A stretch of 64,000 nt of DNA from Sipunculus nudus (taxonomy: Eukaryota; Annelida; Sipuncula; Golfingiida; Sipunculidae): NCBI GenBank assembly GCA_026874595.1, contig CM049314.1, positions 16,608,729 through 16,672,728 on the forward strand, read 5' to 3'. The notes under the pieces were generated by a model. That model was not told where the DNA came from. It searched no databases and saw only the letters and a list, made by a program, of their open reading frames with translations. Made by a program: the position numbers and the translations under genes. The number at the start of each line of letters is the position of its first letter. Position 1 is the stretch's first letter. Shown here piece by piece: positions 41,401-48,175 of this stretch.

Positions 41401-43999
41401 GACATTTCATCTTGCACATACAGTTCCCCTGCCAATAGAGGAAGACGCCTGTCAATTGTGAGGTCACAAGGTCAAAGGTGAAGGTCACAGGAGCCATCTG
41501 TCCAAAAATTAGTTCCCGAGATGATAATTCAAGCTTGGATTAATATATGGATTTCAAACCTGACTTTTAAATGGCCCATCAATAAATCTAGACCTCTATT
41601 TATTTATATATAAAAGTGGATGATCAATATCAATTTTGGGGTCACAAGGTCAAAGGTCAAGGCCACAGGAGCCATCTGTCAAAAAATTAGTTTCTGGATG
41701 ATAATTCCTGCTTTTATTGATGTATAGATTTCAAACTTGACTTATATTTGTTCCATTGAAAAAGCAAGACCCCAATTGATTTTGGGGTCATGAGGTCAAA
41801 GGTCAAGGTCACAGGACCAACATTTATAAGGATTGTGGATTGATAGAGGGAAGAAACAATAATTGCTTGTCAAGTTCCAGTATATGCTGCTAAAAATGGG
41901 GGCCTATTCTTAAAGGGTGGGGGGGGGGGGGCGTACTATGTCTGGGGATACTCTGGCACCAAGAAATGTCTAGTTGATTATGATTTTAAAACCAGTTCCT
42001 ACCACTATATCCAACTGTTATGTATTTTAAATTCACAGAATGAGACCCTTATTCGTCTGGACACCAGCGAAAATGCAACAGGAACATGTGGTGATAACAA
42101 GCAGAGCATCACATGGCATATGGTTAATCCCAATGTCACGATGACATGGCATTACATAAAACGTGGAAAAACCTATGGTGTCAGCTACACAGAAATCACA
42201 ATCAACATGGCTGAGATCAAAGGATCCACCATCAAGGGTAATACATTAAATACCTTTCAAAATAAAGTTAACCTTTTAAAGCTGAAAAGTAATGATTAAA
42301 AGATAAAAGATAGGGTGATACGATTGACAAACTTTACTGTTTTGTTTCATTTTTAGCTCAGCTGACTACAAGTCATCTGAGCTATAGTGGTGGTCCATTG
42401 TCAGTTGTCTGTCTGTCTGTCTGTCGTGCCATCCGTCCGTCTGTCTGTCTGTTAGACTGGCAGGTTTTGAAACCGATAGACCTACAAATCCAAAGTTCAG
42501 CATACAGTTAGAAGTCCCCAAAATCTCCTACCATACCAAAAAACTGGATCAATATGACTTCATAATATTAAGAAAAAACCTCATATTTCCATTAAAAACC
42601 TATTATCACACTTAAGGACTGCCTACTATCAAAACCACTTATCTGTTTTCTTAATTTTTACCCGAAGTGTTCTCCTATTTTTTTCTATATACATGCCAAA
42701 AATTAAATTTGTTAAGTGTAATTTCTTAAAGTTATGGGCCTGAACATAATGGACTTTGTAAAAAATCAGGAAAATTTTTTACTCACGTAACATGAAAAAT
42801 TTTGAAACTAAAGACTTCACTCCCCAAGTATATAATTTTGTTTAGTAAGTGTCATGGGGAAAAAAGAATAGCCACAACGATAACCAAATTTATAACAAAA
42901 TTTTAATAAGAAATCAGTGTAAAAAAAGCAAAATTAAAATGATACATAATATGAGATCTCAGAGGTATATATAGGCCTTTCGATTCTGCTCATAGAACCA
43001 GATTAAGGCCAATTTATGGAATATTGAGCTTAAAGCAATATAGTCCAGTTTATAGAATTATGTGACCGGTCCATACGCACATCCTGGATAGCCTGCTTGA
43101 GCCTCTCACGACCTTACGACACTGATGACTCCATGGCATCTCCTGGGATAGCAACGACAAGTTTTTCATATAGTGGTCGAAACCAGTCCTGGTAACGATC
43201 CCTGTAGACAATTTAAAGATCCAAAGTTTTGGATACTAATTCACCTTCTCGTCGAGCATCTTAAATCTTAACTCTCTGGTACGAGAACTTGTATGTTTCA
43301 TCATTGATATAATATACGTTTTGTCATACACGGTATGCGATATACATTTACTTATCTACACAATTATAGCATTTTCTTGGTGACATTCATAACGCACTAC
43401 TGGTCTTTACAATACAATATTATCGTTACATAACAGACTTATATATGGCTCATGTTCTGGTTATACTTTCCAGGAACATCCAATAATATTCTTTGAATAT
43501 ATTTCATTGGTCAACATAATGTACGCATGTAGTTCAATTTACTAAAACAGCAGCATTGACATACCTTTTGACAAGGTTATATTAACATCACTGACAGCTA
43601 GGTTCCCCTGCTGTGGCGTACCAGTCTACGTTCATTTCAGCTCTGAGTGTAATGTGTAAAACAATTTTCATTTATACTTGTTATTCCCGGTCTCTTAGAG
43701 ACTAGAACCACATTCCCTGAAGCATAACACTTCGTGGGCTATCAGGTAGTTGACCGAACAAACTGGACATTTTAGAGAGAATTAAAACTGGCATGTGTTA
43801 ACATTTACCTTGTGAGCAGGATATTTCGAAAAGGATTTAGTGTAGGAATTTTATTTCTTCGGTGCTGATGTATATTAACAAAATTTTGGCAAGCAGGGGC
43901 GTCAATAAAGGGGGGGGGGGTTGAGGCTAAACAATTAAACAATGTTGTATCTAAACCTTGCTTAGAATTCACAAAATAACTTATTTTCTAAAAAATTTG

Positions 44000-44086
<87 letters not shown>

Positions 44087-44115
44087 GTTGAATTTGTCAC
44101 TCGGAGACGCTGAAA

Positions 44116-44171
<56 letters not shown>

Positions 44172-47100
44172 GTGTATGTGTGTGTGTATTTATATGTACA
44201 AAGTCATCCCCCCCACCCTGGAAGAAAAATTGACGCCACTGTTGGCAAGTTTGAAGATTGGTGACCTTGACTCTATTATTTACGTTTGAGAGCAATTTAA
44301 TTAAAAAAAAACTTCGAGGCTTATTCCTCAGGAACCACTGTGGATTGTTATAAAACATGCTGTGATTATCGGCACTGACGGTCTGTAACTGCTGCACAAG
44401 TTTTGGGGTGCCACCTCCAATTCTGAATTTAAAAGAATTTTTTTTTTTTCAATTTTTGCCTTGTGAGCGAAATATCTCAGGGTTGATTGGTACCTATGAG
44501 GGCTTCAGAACTATCAAATTACAGACTTGTCAGAATTCCAATATGGCCGCCACAGCCCAATGCTGATTTTCTTTCGAGTGCGATAACTCAACAACAACAT
44601 ACTGCAGCTTCCCCAAATTCACAGGGATTATTGGTACCTATAAGGGCTCCAGACCTATCAAGTTACAGACTTGTCAATGTTCCAATATGGCTGCCACAGC
44701 CCAATCGCTGATTTTCTTTAGCGCGCAATAACTCGACAACAACCTACTGCAGCTTTCCCAAATTCACAGGGATGATTGGTACCTATAAGGGATCTAGACC
44801 TATTGAATTACAGACCTGTTGGAATTCCAGTATGGCCACCACAGCCTGATGGCTGATTTTCTTTCGCACACAATAACTTAACAACAGCCCACTACAGCTT
44901 GCCCAATTTCACAGGGATCATTGGTGCCTATGAGGGCTCCAGACCTATTGAGTTACAGACTGGCTCAAAATCAAATATGGCTAACAGATTACTTTTGTTG
45001 ATTTTCAATTGCACACATTATTTCAGACTTATCTTCTTTAAAATCATTTGATCCAGTAGGATTTTTCCGTCATGCATATGGATAAAAAACTGTTTCTGTT
45101 TGTCATATTTTACAAATTTAACTTAATTTTTCACCCATGTGTAACTAGTCCAGCACTTGCAGAAACGAGGGGCCCTCTGAGGACCATTGTCTGACCACAT
45201 CTAGTTGTTATTGTATTCACTGTATCTCCTTTATTGTAAAGCTGTTTCCAATCAATTATACAAAAATTTCCTCAAAAAAATAATTCAAGGTGTAAGCCAG
45301 AAGATGCCATGTGTTAATGTAGCATTTTTAAAGAAATCAATTTTCTTTAAAATTATTTTAATAAATTAAAATATATAATTAAAGCTATCAGTATATATAA
45401 AAATATTAAATATGCAGCAAATTATGGATAAATAAAAGCACAATTTAAAATTGTGAAATCTGAATCAAGTATAATTTAGATATTAATTGTTTTGCAAACT
45501 TAAAAGATATATTTTTGTGGTAAAAAATAAATATACATTTGTATGCATAATGTGGTGTTATCTGACAAGATTTATGATGATGCAATTTAGAATTATAAAT
45601 CAACTTTTATATTCAAATATGCATGTTGTATTGGAAATGTAAACTTATAATAAAATAATTGATGTGATAACAAATTAGGATCTATTACAAACATTTGTTC
45701 ATTATTTTCCTTCCTCAGCAGAATGGGAAATTAGGCTTTGTTTGTCCTGTATGTATATGCAGAATTTTGTTAATCCCACCATTATGATATTATTTTAGGT
45801 TTTTTACCTGTAAGGTCAGCACACTGACCCATGGGTCCCTTGTTGCATAGTATAATTATTGCCTGTGTCTTTATGTTGCAATAAATTATAAAAAAAAAAA
45901 ATTCTGTGCCAGCAAAAAGAATCTTAAAAATGGTGATCAGCATCATATGATCATCAAATCTACTCACCTGACAGTGAGTGTAAGAGTGAATGCTGTGAAT
46001 TCAGAATTAATGTTAAAGAGTATATATAAACCTCTGTCACTTTGACTGACATACTTGATCTTTGTGATCCATATCCTTTTCAGTTTTTAGCTCAGTTGAC
46101 TGAAAGTCATCTGAGGTATAGTGATCACTCTTTCAGTCCTTGTCCATTATCTGTCAAAAAGGCCACTGTAACTCATTTCTAAGGACTATTCACAAAATTC
46201 ATGATTTTGTTGCACTCTAGCAGTCATTTTGCTCATTGTTCAGTGTTCCATGAATTCAGCTGAGCTTCATGACAGGTGGGCCACTAGTTATATTAAAGAG
46301 TTGTGTATTAAAATATTTCCTTTCATATCTCAGGGACAGTAACTTTTACCAACACAAGCACAGGACTGGTATACTCAGCAGCTGTTGGAAATTCTTATCT
46401 GTGCAACTCTGAAGGCCCAAGAAATCTTAACTCCTCAGATAATGCCAGAGTGCGCCTCCAGACTGAGTCCCTGCGGTCAGAGGCATTCAGAAACGTGAAA
46501 ACAATGGTCTTCTCATCAGGTAAGTGATGGTGTTACCTGTGACATACCTGTTACATGATGTCCACTTTGTAACACAAAGTAACTTAAGCATTTATTCTAT
46601 GGGACCTATCTGTTTCACCACCCCAGTTCCACTCCTTGAAAGAGACAGTTTTAAAATTTATGCCTAGCAAATGGCAGCATGCCTTGCCTAGTGTCAGAGA
46701 GCTAACATCTCTGTAGGATTTATCACAACATCCATACAGTACTTAACTCCAGGTGTTACCATTGTTAAGCAAAATAAAGCATGGGGTGCTGGTCTCCTCA
46801 ATATTTGTTGCGAGTAAGAAACAAGGTTAAGAAAATAGGGAGACCCCATGTCAGTTCTTCACTCCATCCCTGTAATAAAGATTTAGGAAAAGACTTAAAA
46901 ATTTGCTTACAAAATGTAAACTGTCATATAAATGTAATTTATTGTTATGTTGATACTTCAGTTCTTATGTAAAATAAATTTTCATTGTTATTCACAAAGT
47001 AATTTTCAGTTTGGTTTTTAAATGTGATTATTTTATACACAACATTTTGCTTCAGTTGTATTATCATTTCAAGTCAAAATATGATTGTTGTTGTAATGTT

Positions 47101-47284
47101 GAACATTGAATGTTACTTCATTGTTGCATTTTCACTTTCAGCCCAACAGTGTCAATCGGACCTGAAAACTAGCAACCTTGTTCCCATAGCTGTAGGAGCA
47201 GCCTTGGCTGGATTGGTCATCATCGTTCTCATCGCTTACCTGATCGGCCGACGCAAAAACAAGAGGGGATATGAATCCGTTTAA
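8434..47284 (+). CDS. LAMP: LAMP-family lysosomal membrane glycoprotein (whole gene, six coding exons)
   Basis: Join 8434-8476, 26337-26486, 38186-38358, 42039-42237, 46334-46519, 47142-47284. All junctions are GT-AG and keep frame, giving 297 residues. In order: signal peptide (1 to about 19); Ser/Thr/Pro-rich mucin-like stalk (about 20-88); one LAMP luminal domain with four cysteines (102, 139, 212, 254; first pair 37 apart, as in the family); a transmembrane helix (about 263-286); and the 11-residue tail RRKNKRGYESV. Ten N-glycosylation sequons lie in the luminal part. The tail ends in GYESV, a G-Y-x-x-hydrophobic signal known to send LAMP proteins to lysosomes through AP adaptors. A single domain plus stalk resembles CD68/LAMP3 layout more than two-domain LAMP1/2. 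Family members protect the lysosomal membrane and take part in lysosome fusion. Which paralogue it equals cannot be decided here. Confidence 0.95.
9776..10667. mobile_element. Non-autonomous hAT-type transposon (MITE), 892 bp
   Basis: The left end TAGTGGTGGG (9776-9785) is the inverse of the right end CCCACCACTA (10658-10667); this resembles hAT termini. It is flanked by near-identical 8-bp target duplications, ACTATGTG (9768-9775) and ACTATATG (10668-10675). Eight bases is the hAT hallmark. Near the right end a perfect 12-bp inverted repeat, TAATCGATCATC (10599-10610) and GATGATCGATTA (10629-10640), forms a subterminal hairpin. GATC-type motifs also follow the left end (GGGCCGATCAGC). The open frames inside are short and not transposase-like, so mobility needed a transposase from elsewhere. 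It sits in LAMP intron 1. Confidence 0.75.
10676..13529. other. LAMP intron 1, single-copy stretch
   Basis: No exon, RNA gene or clear transposon end was recognised. It contains a short (TA)n run near 11118-11142 and otherwise ordinary AT-rich intronic sequence. Confidence 0.6.
13530..13830. repeat. Degenerate tandem repeat based on GAGTTACAG
   Basis: The words GGAGTTACAG, ATAACAATATGACAGTAGAG and CTTGTATGACAGTAAA alternate about ten times with variable spacing. This gives a diverged minisatellite with composite units of roughly 50 bp. It lies in LAMP intron 1 and has no coding sense. Confidence 0.7.
13831..16011. other. LAMP intron 1, single-copy stretch
   Basis: No gene or transposon was recognised. 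A C homopolymer occurs near 14848-14861 and a TTAAATTAAAT-rich patch near 15330. The short open frames here have no recognisable content. Confidence 0.55.
16012..17236. repeat. 209-bp satellite-like tandem repeat, about 5.9 copies
   Basis: Units begin with CTGCTCATACTCAAACAATA at 16012, 16221, 16430, 16639, 16848 and 17057, an exact 209-bp period. The last copy breaks off at TTTCATGTTAATTA near 17236. Copies differ by only a few substitutions (for example TCGTAAAGC versus TTGGAAAGC). Some variants are shared by neighbouring copies, pointing to recent expansion or gene conversion. Each unit holds CACCTGGCATGGTGATGCAT, which is partly palindromic. No frame stays open through the array. Confidence 0.95.
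17237..19100. other. LAMP intron 1, single-copy stretch
   Basis: No exon or mobile element with visible ends was recognised. Open frames on both strands at 18343-18711 overlap and look like chance. Confidence 0.55.
19103..24260 (+). mobile_element. Helitron-like element, family D, long copy 2 (about 5.2 kb)
   Basis: The 5' end after a T run is AGCTCAGCTGACT-ata-AGTCATCTGAGCT, a hairpin with one mismatch in 13 pairs. It is followed by a GTCC/GTCT microsatellite (about 19147-19203). The interior is built of diverged repeats: an approximately 680-bp pair (near 19264 and 19946, each with a CTTCAGGACTGCCTA motif) and several copies of an AT-rich module with C or G homopolymers near 20665, 20957, 21498 and 23257. 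The 3' end has CAGCTGAGC, then a decayed hairpin (GTGACCCATAGGTCCC) and TTGTTT. A hairpin start, GTCY microsatellite, internal tandem units and hairpin end match non-autonomous Helentron-like or mollusc 'pearl' elements. No Rep/helicase frame is present. I cannot exclude that this is two or more adjacent copies. Confidence 0.6.
22026..23227. repeat. Recent 601-bp tandem duplication inside the D element
   Basis: Copy 1 begins TCTGTGAGTGTCTGGGTCAG at 22026 and copy 2 at 22627. Both run through a CT-rich microsatellite, CCTCCCTTCCTCCCTCCACC and an AT-rich tail ending AAAATATATACAGAGA. Only a handful of differences are visible, so the duplication is young or recently converted. It produces two nearly identical Arg/Glu-rich minus-strand frames that are only the CT tract read backwards. 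Confidence 0.92.
24261..26336. other. LAMP intron 1, final single-copy stretch
   Basis: No gene or repeat family was recognised. A hairpin-like sequence, CTGCCAG...CTGGCAG around an ATTATT/AATAAT palindrome, lies at about 25749-25785. The acceptor of the next exon (CCCATTGCTAG) closes the intron. Confidence 0.55.
26337..26486 (+). CDS. LAMP: LAMP coding exon 2: end of signal peptide and mucin-like stalk
   Basis: The acceptor TTGCTAG|TCC and donor TCTG|GTAAGA frame 150 bases that read in phase from exon 1. They encode LADAATSTAHPGS and then a Thr/Ser/Pro/Ala-rich run ending APTTAATS. There is one NTT sequon and many likely O-glycosylation sites. Such stalks precede the LAMP domain in CD68 and LAMP3 and hinge the two domains of LAMP1/2. 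A plus-strand frame overlapping at 26346 is an out-of-frame shadow. Confidence 0.92.
26487..27130. other. Start of LAMP intron 2, single-copy
   Basis: No exon or element was recognised between the donor of coding exon 2 and the first C-family MITE. Confidence 0.55.
27131..27457. mobile_element. TIR MITE, family C, uninterrupted copy
   Basis: The left end GGTTTGGTTCTCAGGCAC (27145) pairs with the right end GTGCCTGAGAACCATAAC (about 27424-27442). Outside these, A-rich and T-rich tracts pair too (AAAATAAAA / TTTTATTTTTT). The interior (ATCAGGGAAAAACCTGATAA, AGCACTACATAACAAAGGAA) is repeated at 32317-34545, where a larger element splits it. No transposase; no clear target duplication. Superfamily unknown. 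Confidence 0.75.
27458..29060. other. LAMP intron 2, single-copy stretch
   Basis: No exon, RNA gene or recognisable mobile element was seen. Only isolated short frames and AT-rich sequence are present. Confidence 0.5.
29061..31054 (+). mobile_element. Helitron-like element, family A, copy 1 (contains B1)
   Basis: The 5' end after a T run is ATGCCCCCGCC...GGCCGGGGCAT, a strong hairpin, followed by a GTCC/TTCC-rich stretch. About five diverged 180-bp units follow (marker GCAATGCCTGCAGATA at about 29174 to 29847). After the inserted B1 element, more A sequence resumes and ends at GTGTCGCTCCGATAC-ATCTGG before TTTA. The small hairpin plus CTRR end is helitron-like. No protein-coding capacity. 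Confidence 0.7.
30020..30671 (+). mobile_element. Helitron-like element, family B, copy 1, nested in A1
   Basis: It begins after GCCGTTTTT with AACCCTGAGCTCATAGGCTG. It has an internal hairpin GGGTGA-ttgtcg-TCACCC and a GTCTGTCCGCCC microsatellite, then two similar modules around 'TTGTGAGTGGGATATCTC' and 'TGTGAGCGGGATATCTC'. It ends GCTAATATTCTAG|TTTCGCAATGC, that is CTAG followed by the resumed A sequence. Insertion lies between T residues of the A unit. Confidence 0.65.
31055..32316. other. LAMP intron 2, stretch between A1 and C2, with a Met-less minus-strand frame
   Basis: No recognised gene. On the minus strand 31759-32226 stays open for 155 codons, starting TLTCVDEASNSERFY-like after a TTG and containing GPIPNKCLKGTSCEYL. 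It has no ATG, and I recognise no domain. It might be a decayed exon or retrocopy, or chance. Confidence 0.3.
32390..34271 (+). mobile_element. Helitron-like element, family A, copy 2 (contains B2), inserted in C2
   Basis: It starts ATGCCCCCGCCACAAGGTGG, forming the same 5' hairpin as A1. 180-bp units with GCAATGCCTGCAGATATTGG follow at about 32492, 32672, 32852 and 33032. The 3' end is the perfect hairpin GTGTCG-ttc-CGACAC (34251-34265) followed by ATCTAG (34266-34271) before TTTTA. Both element ends are exact because the surrounding C element has an uninterrupted relative at 27131. Confidence 0.8.
33207..33885 (+). mobile_element. Helitron-like element, family B, copy 2, nested in A2
   Basis: It starts AGCCCTCAGCTCATAGGCTG after GCCGTTTTT, has a GTCC microsatellite at about 33260-33305, and ends TATTCTAG (33882-33885 is CTAG) before TTTCGCAATGC. 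Both junctions with family A sequence are the same as those of B1 in A1. Confidence 0.65.
34546..38185. other. LAMP intron 2, final stretch with small repeats
   Basis: Mostly single-copy AT-rich sequence. At 35857-36100 a unit 'TACCAGCTTAACTACAGCGC' followed by a C homopolymer and ATCAAACACTTATAATAACAA is repeated four times (starts 35857, 35919, 35974, 36048). Near 37960-38100 a roughly 35-bp unit with TGGTATTGTGAATATT repeats. No exon is supported before 38186. Confidence 0.6.
38186..38358 (+). CDS. LAMP: LAMP coding exon 3: end of stalk and start of LAMP domain
   Basis: The acceptor TCTCTTCTAG|TGACA continues the frame from exon 2. It encodes a Pro/Thr-rich stretch (TTPAPPSRNYTARQF) and then DNKTCILVNLGANFTLTYE, the first LAMP cysteine (residue 102) and first strands. 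Four sequons occur here. I end the exon at the first ATG|GTAAGT (38359), phase 0, because joining to 42039 then gives a 37-residue gap to the second cysteine, normal for LAMP domains. Five more GTAAGT donors follow every 63 bases in the same frame, so longer forms of this exon are possible. Confidence 0.9.
38325..38935 (+). repeat. 63-bp tandem array of an exon end plus its 5' splice site
   Basis: The unit is ACTCTCACATATGAAACTGC, TCCTAATGTAATG|GTAAGT, then GATGTCATTAAGATAAACAA. The G of the donor GT lies at 38359, 38422, 38485, 38548, 38611, 38674, 38737 (changed to GTTAGT) and 38800, each exactly 63 apart; two further copies (GTACTT, about 38859 and 38924) have lost the period. Since 63 is 21 codons, copies 1-7 share one open frame, closed by TAA at 38761. 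Each read-through unit adds 21 residues of the pattern VSDVIKINKLTLTYETAPNVM with its first residue from GTA; copies differ at A/V and T/A positions without obvious constraint. Confidence 0.95.
38936..39480. other. LAMP intron 3, single-copy stretch
   Basis: Nothing recognised between the donor array and the first E-family element. Confidence 0.55.
39481..40373 (+). mobile_element. Helitron-like element, family E, copy 1
   Basis: It starts near GTATCCGCCAAAAC-aaa-GTTTTGCGGATAC, a strong hairpin, then CACCGCCGCTGC. The interior has roughly 270-bp repeats with 'AAATCACTCATATCTCTGCA' (39857 and 40137) and 'GGTGGC.CCACCTGCAGCCAT'. It ends CGCTTGTCTAG (40370-40373 is CTAG) before TTTTT. No coding capacity. 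Confidence 0.6.
40374..41973 (+). mobile_element. Helitron-like element, family E, copy 2, with nuclear-receptor-like repeats
   Basis: It directly abuts copy 1. The 5' hairpin is GTATCCCCAGAC-aaa-GTCGGGATAC followed by CTGCCGCCGCAG. The interior repeats a module of roughly 150 bp whose core is AGGTCAAAGGTCAAGGTCAC, seen six times (about 41038, 41175, 41322, 41462, 41641, 41789). A G run lies at about 41920-41931. The 3' end GGGGATACTCTGGCACCAAG-AAATGTCTAG (41970-41973) precedes TTGA. The 3' end matches the fragment at 4404. Confidence 0.65.
42039..42237 (+). CDS. LAMP: LAMP coding exon 4: middle of LAMP domain
   Basis: The acceptor TTCACAG|AATGAG and donor AAGG|GTAATA bound 199 bases in phase 0 to phase 1. 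They encode NETLIRLDTSENATGTC (second cysteine, residue 139, preceded by NAT), then ITWHMVNPNVTMTWHYIKRG and YTEITINM. The cysteine, the W and the alternating hydrophobic strands match the LAMP fold. Three sequons (NET, NAT, NVT). The exon starts only 65 bases after the end of the E2 transposon. Confidence 0.92.
42855..43770. other. Unclassified insertion block within D3
   Basis: The sequence here is unlike D interior repeats and is richer in CpG (CTCACGACCTTACGACACTG, CCTTCTCGTCGAGCATC). It may be a solo LTR, another DNA element or a captured fragment. No terminal repeats, primer-binding site or frame could be shown. Confidence 0.3.
43786..45204 (+). mobile_element. B-like helitron block nested in D3, with 142-146-bp tandem units
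   Basis: It contains ACCTTGTGAGCAGGATATTT and AGGAATTTTATTTCTTCGGT, as in B1/B2. Near 44488, 44630, 44776 and 44921 there are four units starting TTGGTACCTA and including CCAATATGGC.GCCACAGCC. It ends CTGACCACATCTAG (45201-45204) before TTGTT, again CTAG before T. The 5' end is not clear. Confidence 0.5.
43999..44187. repeat. Compound (GT)n / (TA)n microsatellite
   Basis: A (GT)n run of about 65 bases passes into (TA)n, is interrupted by TTGAATTTGTCACTCGGAGA, then continues as a longer (TA)n and a short GT run. It gives a spurious Thr/His-repeat frame on the minus strand. It lies within LAMP intron 4 and is likely polymorphic in length. Confidence 0.95.
46089..46288 (+). mobile_element. Helitron-like element, family D, short copy 4
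   Basis: It starts AGCTCAGTTGACTGAAAGTC-ATCTGAGG (decayed 5' hairpin) and ends CAGCTGAGCTTCATGACAGG-TGGGCCACTAGTT. It is only about 200 bp, an internally deleted copy. Its right end lies about 45 bases before the acceptor of LAMP coding exon 5, close to where a branch point is expected. Confidence 0.6.
46334..46519 (+). CDS. LAMP: LAMP coding exon 5: second half of LAMP domain
   Basis: The acceptor ATATCTCAG|GGACAG and donor TCAG|GTAAGT bound 186 bases, phase 1 to phase 1. They encode GTVTFTNTSTGLVYSAAVG, then NSYLCNSEGP with the third cysteine (residue 212), and VRLQTESLRSEAF. The 'SYLC' segment before the third cysteine and the 'RSEAF' segment are typical of LAMP membrane-proximal domains. 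Two sequons (NTS, NSS). Confidence 0.92.
47142..47284 (+). CDS. LAMP: LAMP coding exon 6: last cysteine, transmembrane helix and lysosomal tail
   Basis: The acceptor CACTTTCAG|CCCAAC continues the frame to a TAA at 47282-47284. It encodes AQQCQSDLKTSN (fourth cysteine, residue 254), the helix LVPIAVGAALAGLVIIVLIA-YLIG, and RRKNKRGYESV. Basic residues just inside the membrane fix type I topology. GYESV at the extreme C terminus is a YxxPhi signal with the preceding Gly that favours lysosomal sorting; the 11-residue tail length is the family standard. Confidence 0.95.
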
Positions 47285-48138
47285 AGACTGACATTAGTGG
47301 TTTTGTTGTGAATAAAAGCATATTCCTGGCTGGAAATAGCACTGAACAAATGTTAAAGGCACATTCCTTATCTCAGAACATTTTGAAGTTATTGAAATTA
47401 AAGGTGATAGGAATTTTAAATCAAAGATAGATACAAGAAAATATTGTCAGTTTTCTCTTTAGCAGTATTGATTATTGATGTGTGACCAACTTGGCTGATG
47501 TTGGATGTCCACTTGAAAATTTTCTTGTAATGAAGCATTATTGAAGTCAGAGATGCACATCCAAACTAAACAATTCCAATGATAAGAATATAACTTATAA
47601 ATCAGTCCTTGGAAAATCTTGAAAAAAAAGTTTGAATTTTTAATGAAGACATGATACTTTTCAAGTCTGACTTTAACTTTATCACTGGGACTAGCGACAT
47701 GATCTACTGTTTGTCAGCCAATCAGCAAGTCGGGTATTTGGTGCCAGTAGAGAGTCAGGATACACGTACAGGTATTCAACAACCATAGAATTTTGTCTTC
47801 ATGTGTATCAGACTGCAGACTCCAGCTAGAAGGTTTTTATGTGTTCCAAAAGTCTGATCTTGACAGGTGATACCTGCCCTGGCAGATATCATTAATGATA
47901 TAATGTTTAGAATTTGAAGGTTTAAATAAGGGCTGGTGGACATAACAAATGAAGTGTCACAAAGTATAGCTATTTCACACATACTTTCATGAAGTAGGTT
48001 TAACACCTATATTAAGCAGAGTTAGTCCACTTGTATACATGGTGATCATTTAAATATATATTTTGAATTCACTCTTTGCCACCATGGTTGTATATACATT
48101 CATTTAGGTAGTTCACAAGGTATTCATCTTGAGTAAAT

Positions 48139-48175
<37 letters not shown>

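Larger units (their letters stand above)
42355..45844 (+). mobile_element. Helitron-like element, family D, copy 3, carrying insertions
   Basis: It starts after TTTT with AGCTCAGCTGACT-aca-AGTCATCTGAGCT, then a GTCTGTCTGTC microsatellite (about 42401-42450). It continues with D interior sequence (ACCATACCAAAAAACTGG, CTTAAGGACTGCCTACTATC). D sequence resumes at about 45530 (TGCATAATGTGGTGTTATCT) and ends with GACCCATGGGTCCCTTGTTG near 45844. Between lie an unclassified block (42855-43770), a long microsatellite and a B-like block. It occupies most of LAMP intron 4. Confidence 0.6.

Noticed and set aside
42855-43770. A retroviral-type LTR or solo LTR
   Set aside because: No paired LTRs, TG..CA ends, primer site or reverse transcriptase frame could be shown; left as unclassified.
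43981-44397. 138-codon minus-strand frame with Thr-His and Tyr-Ile runs
   Set aside because: It is translation of the GT/TA microsatellite.
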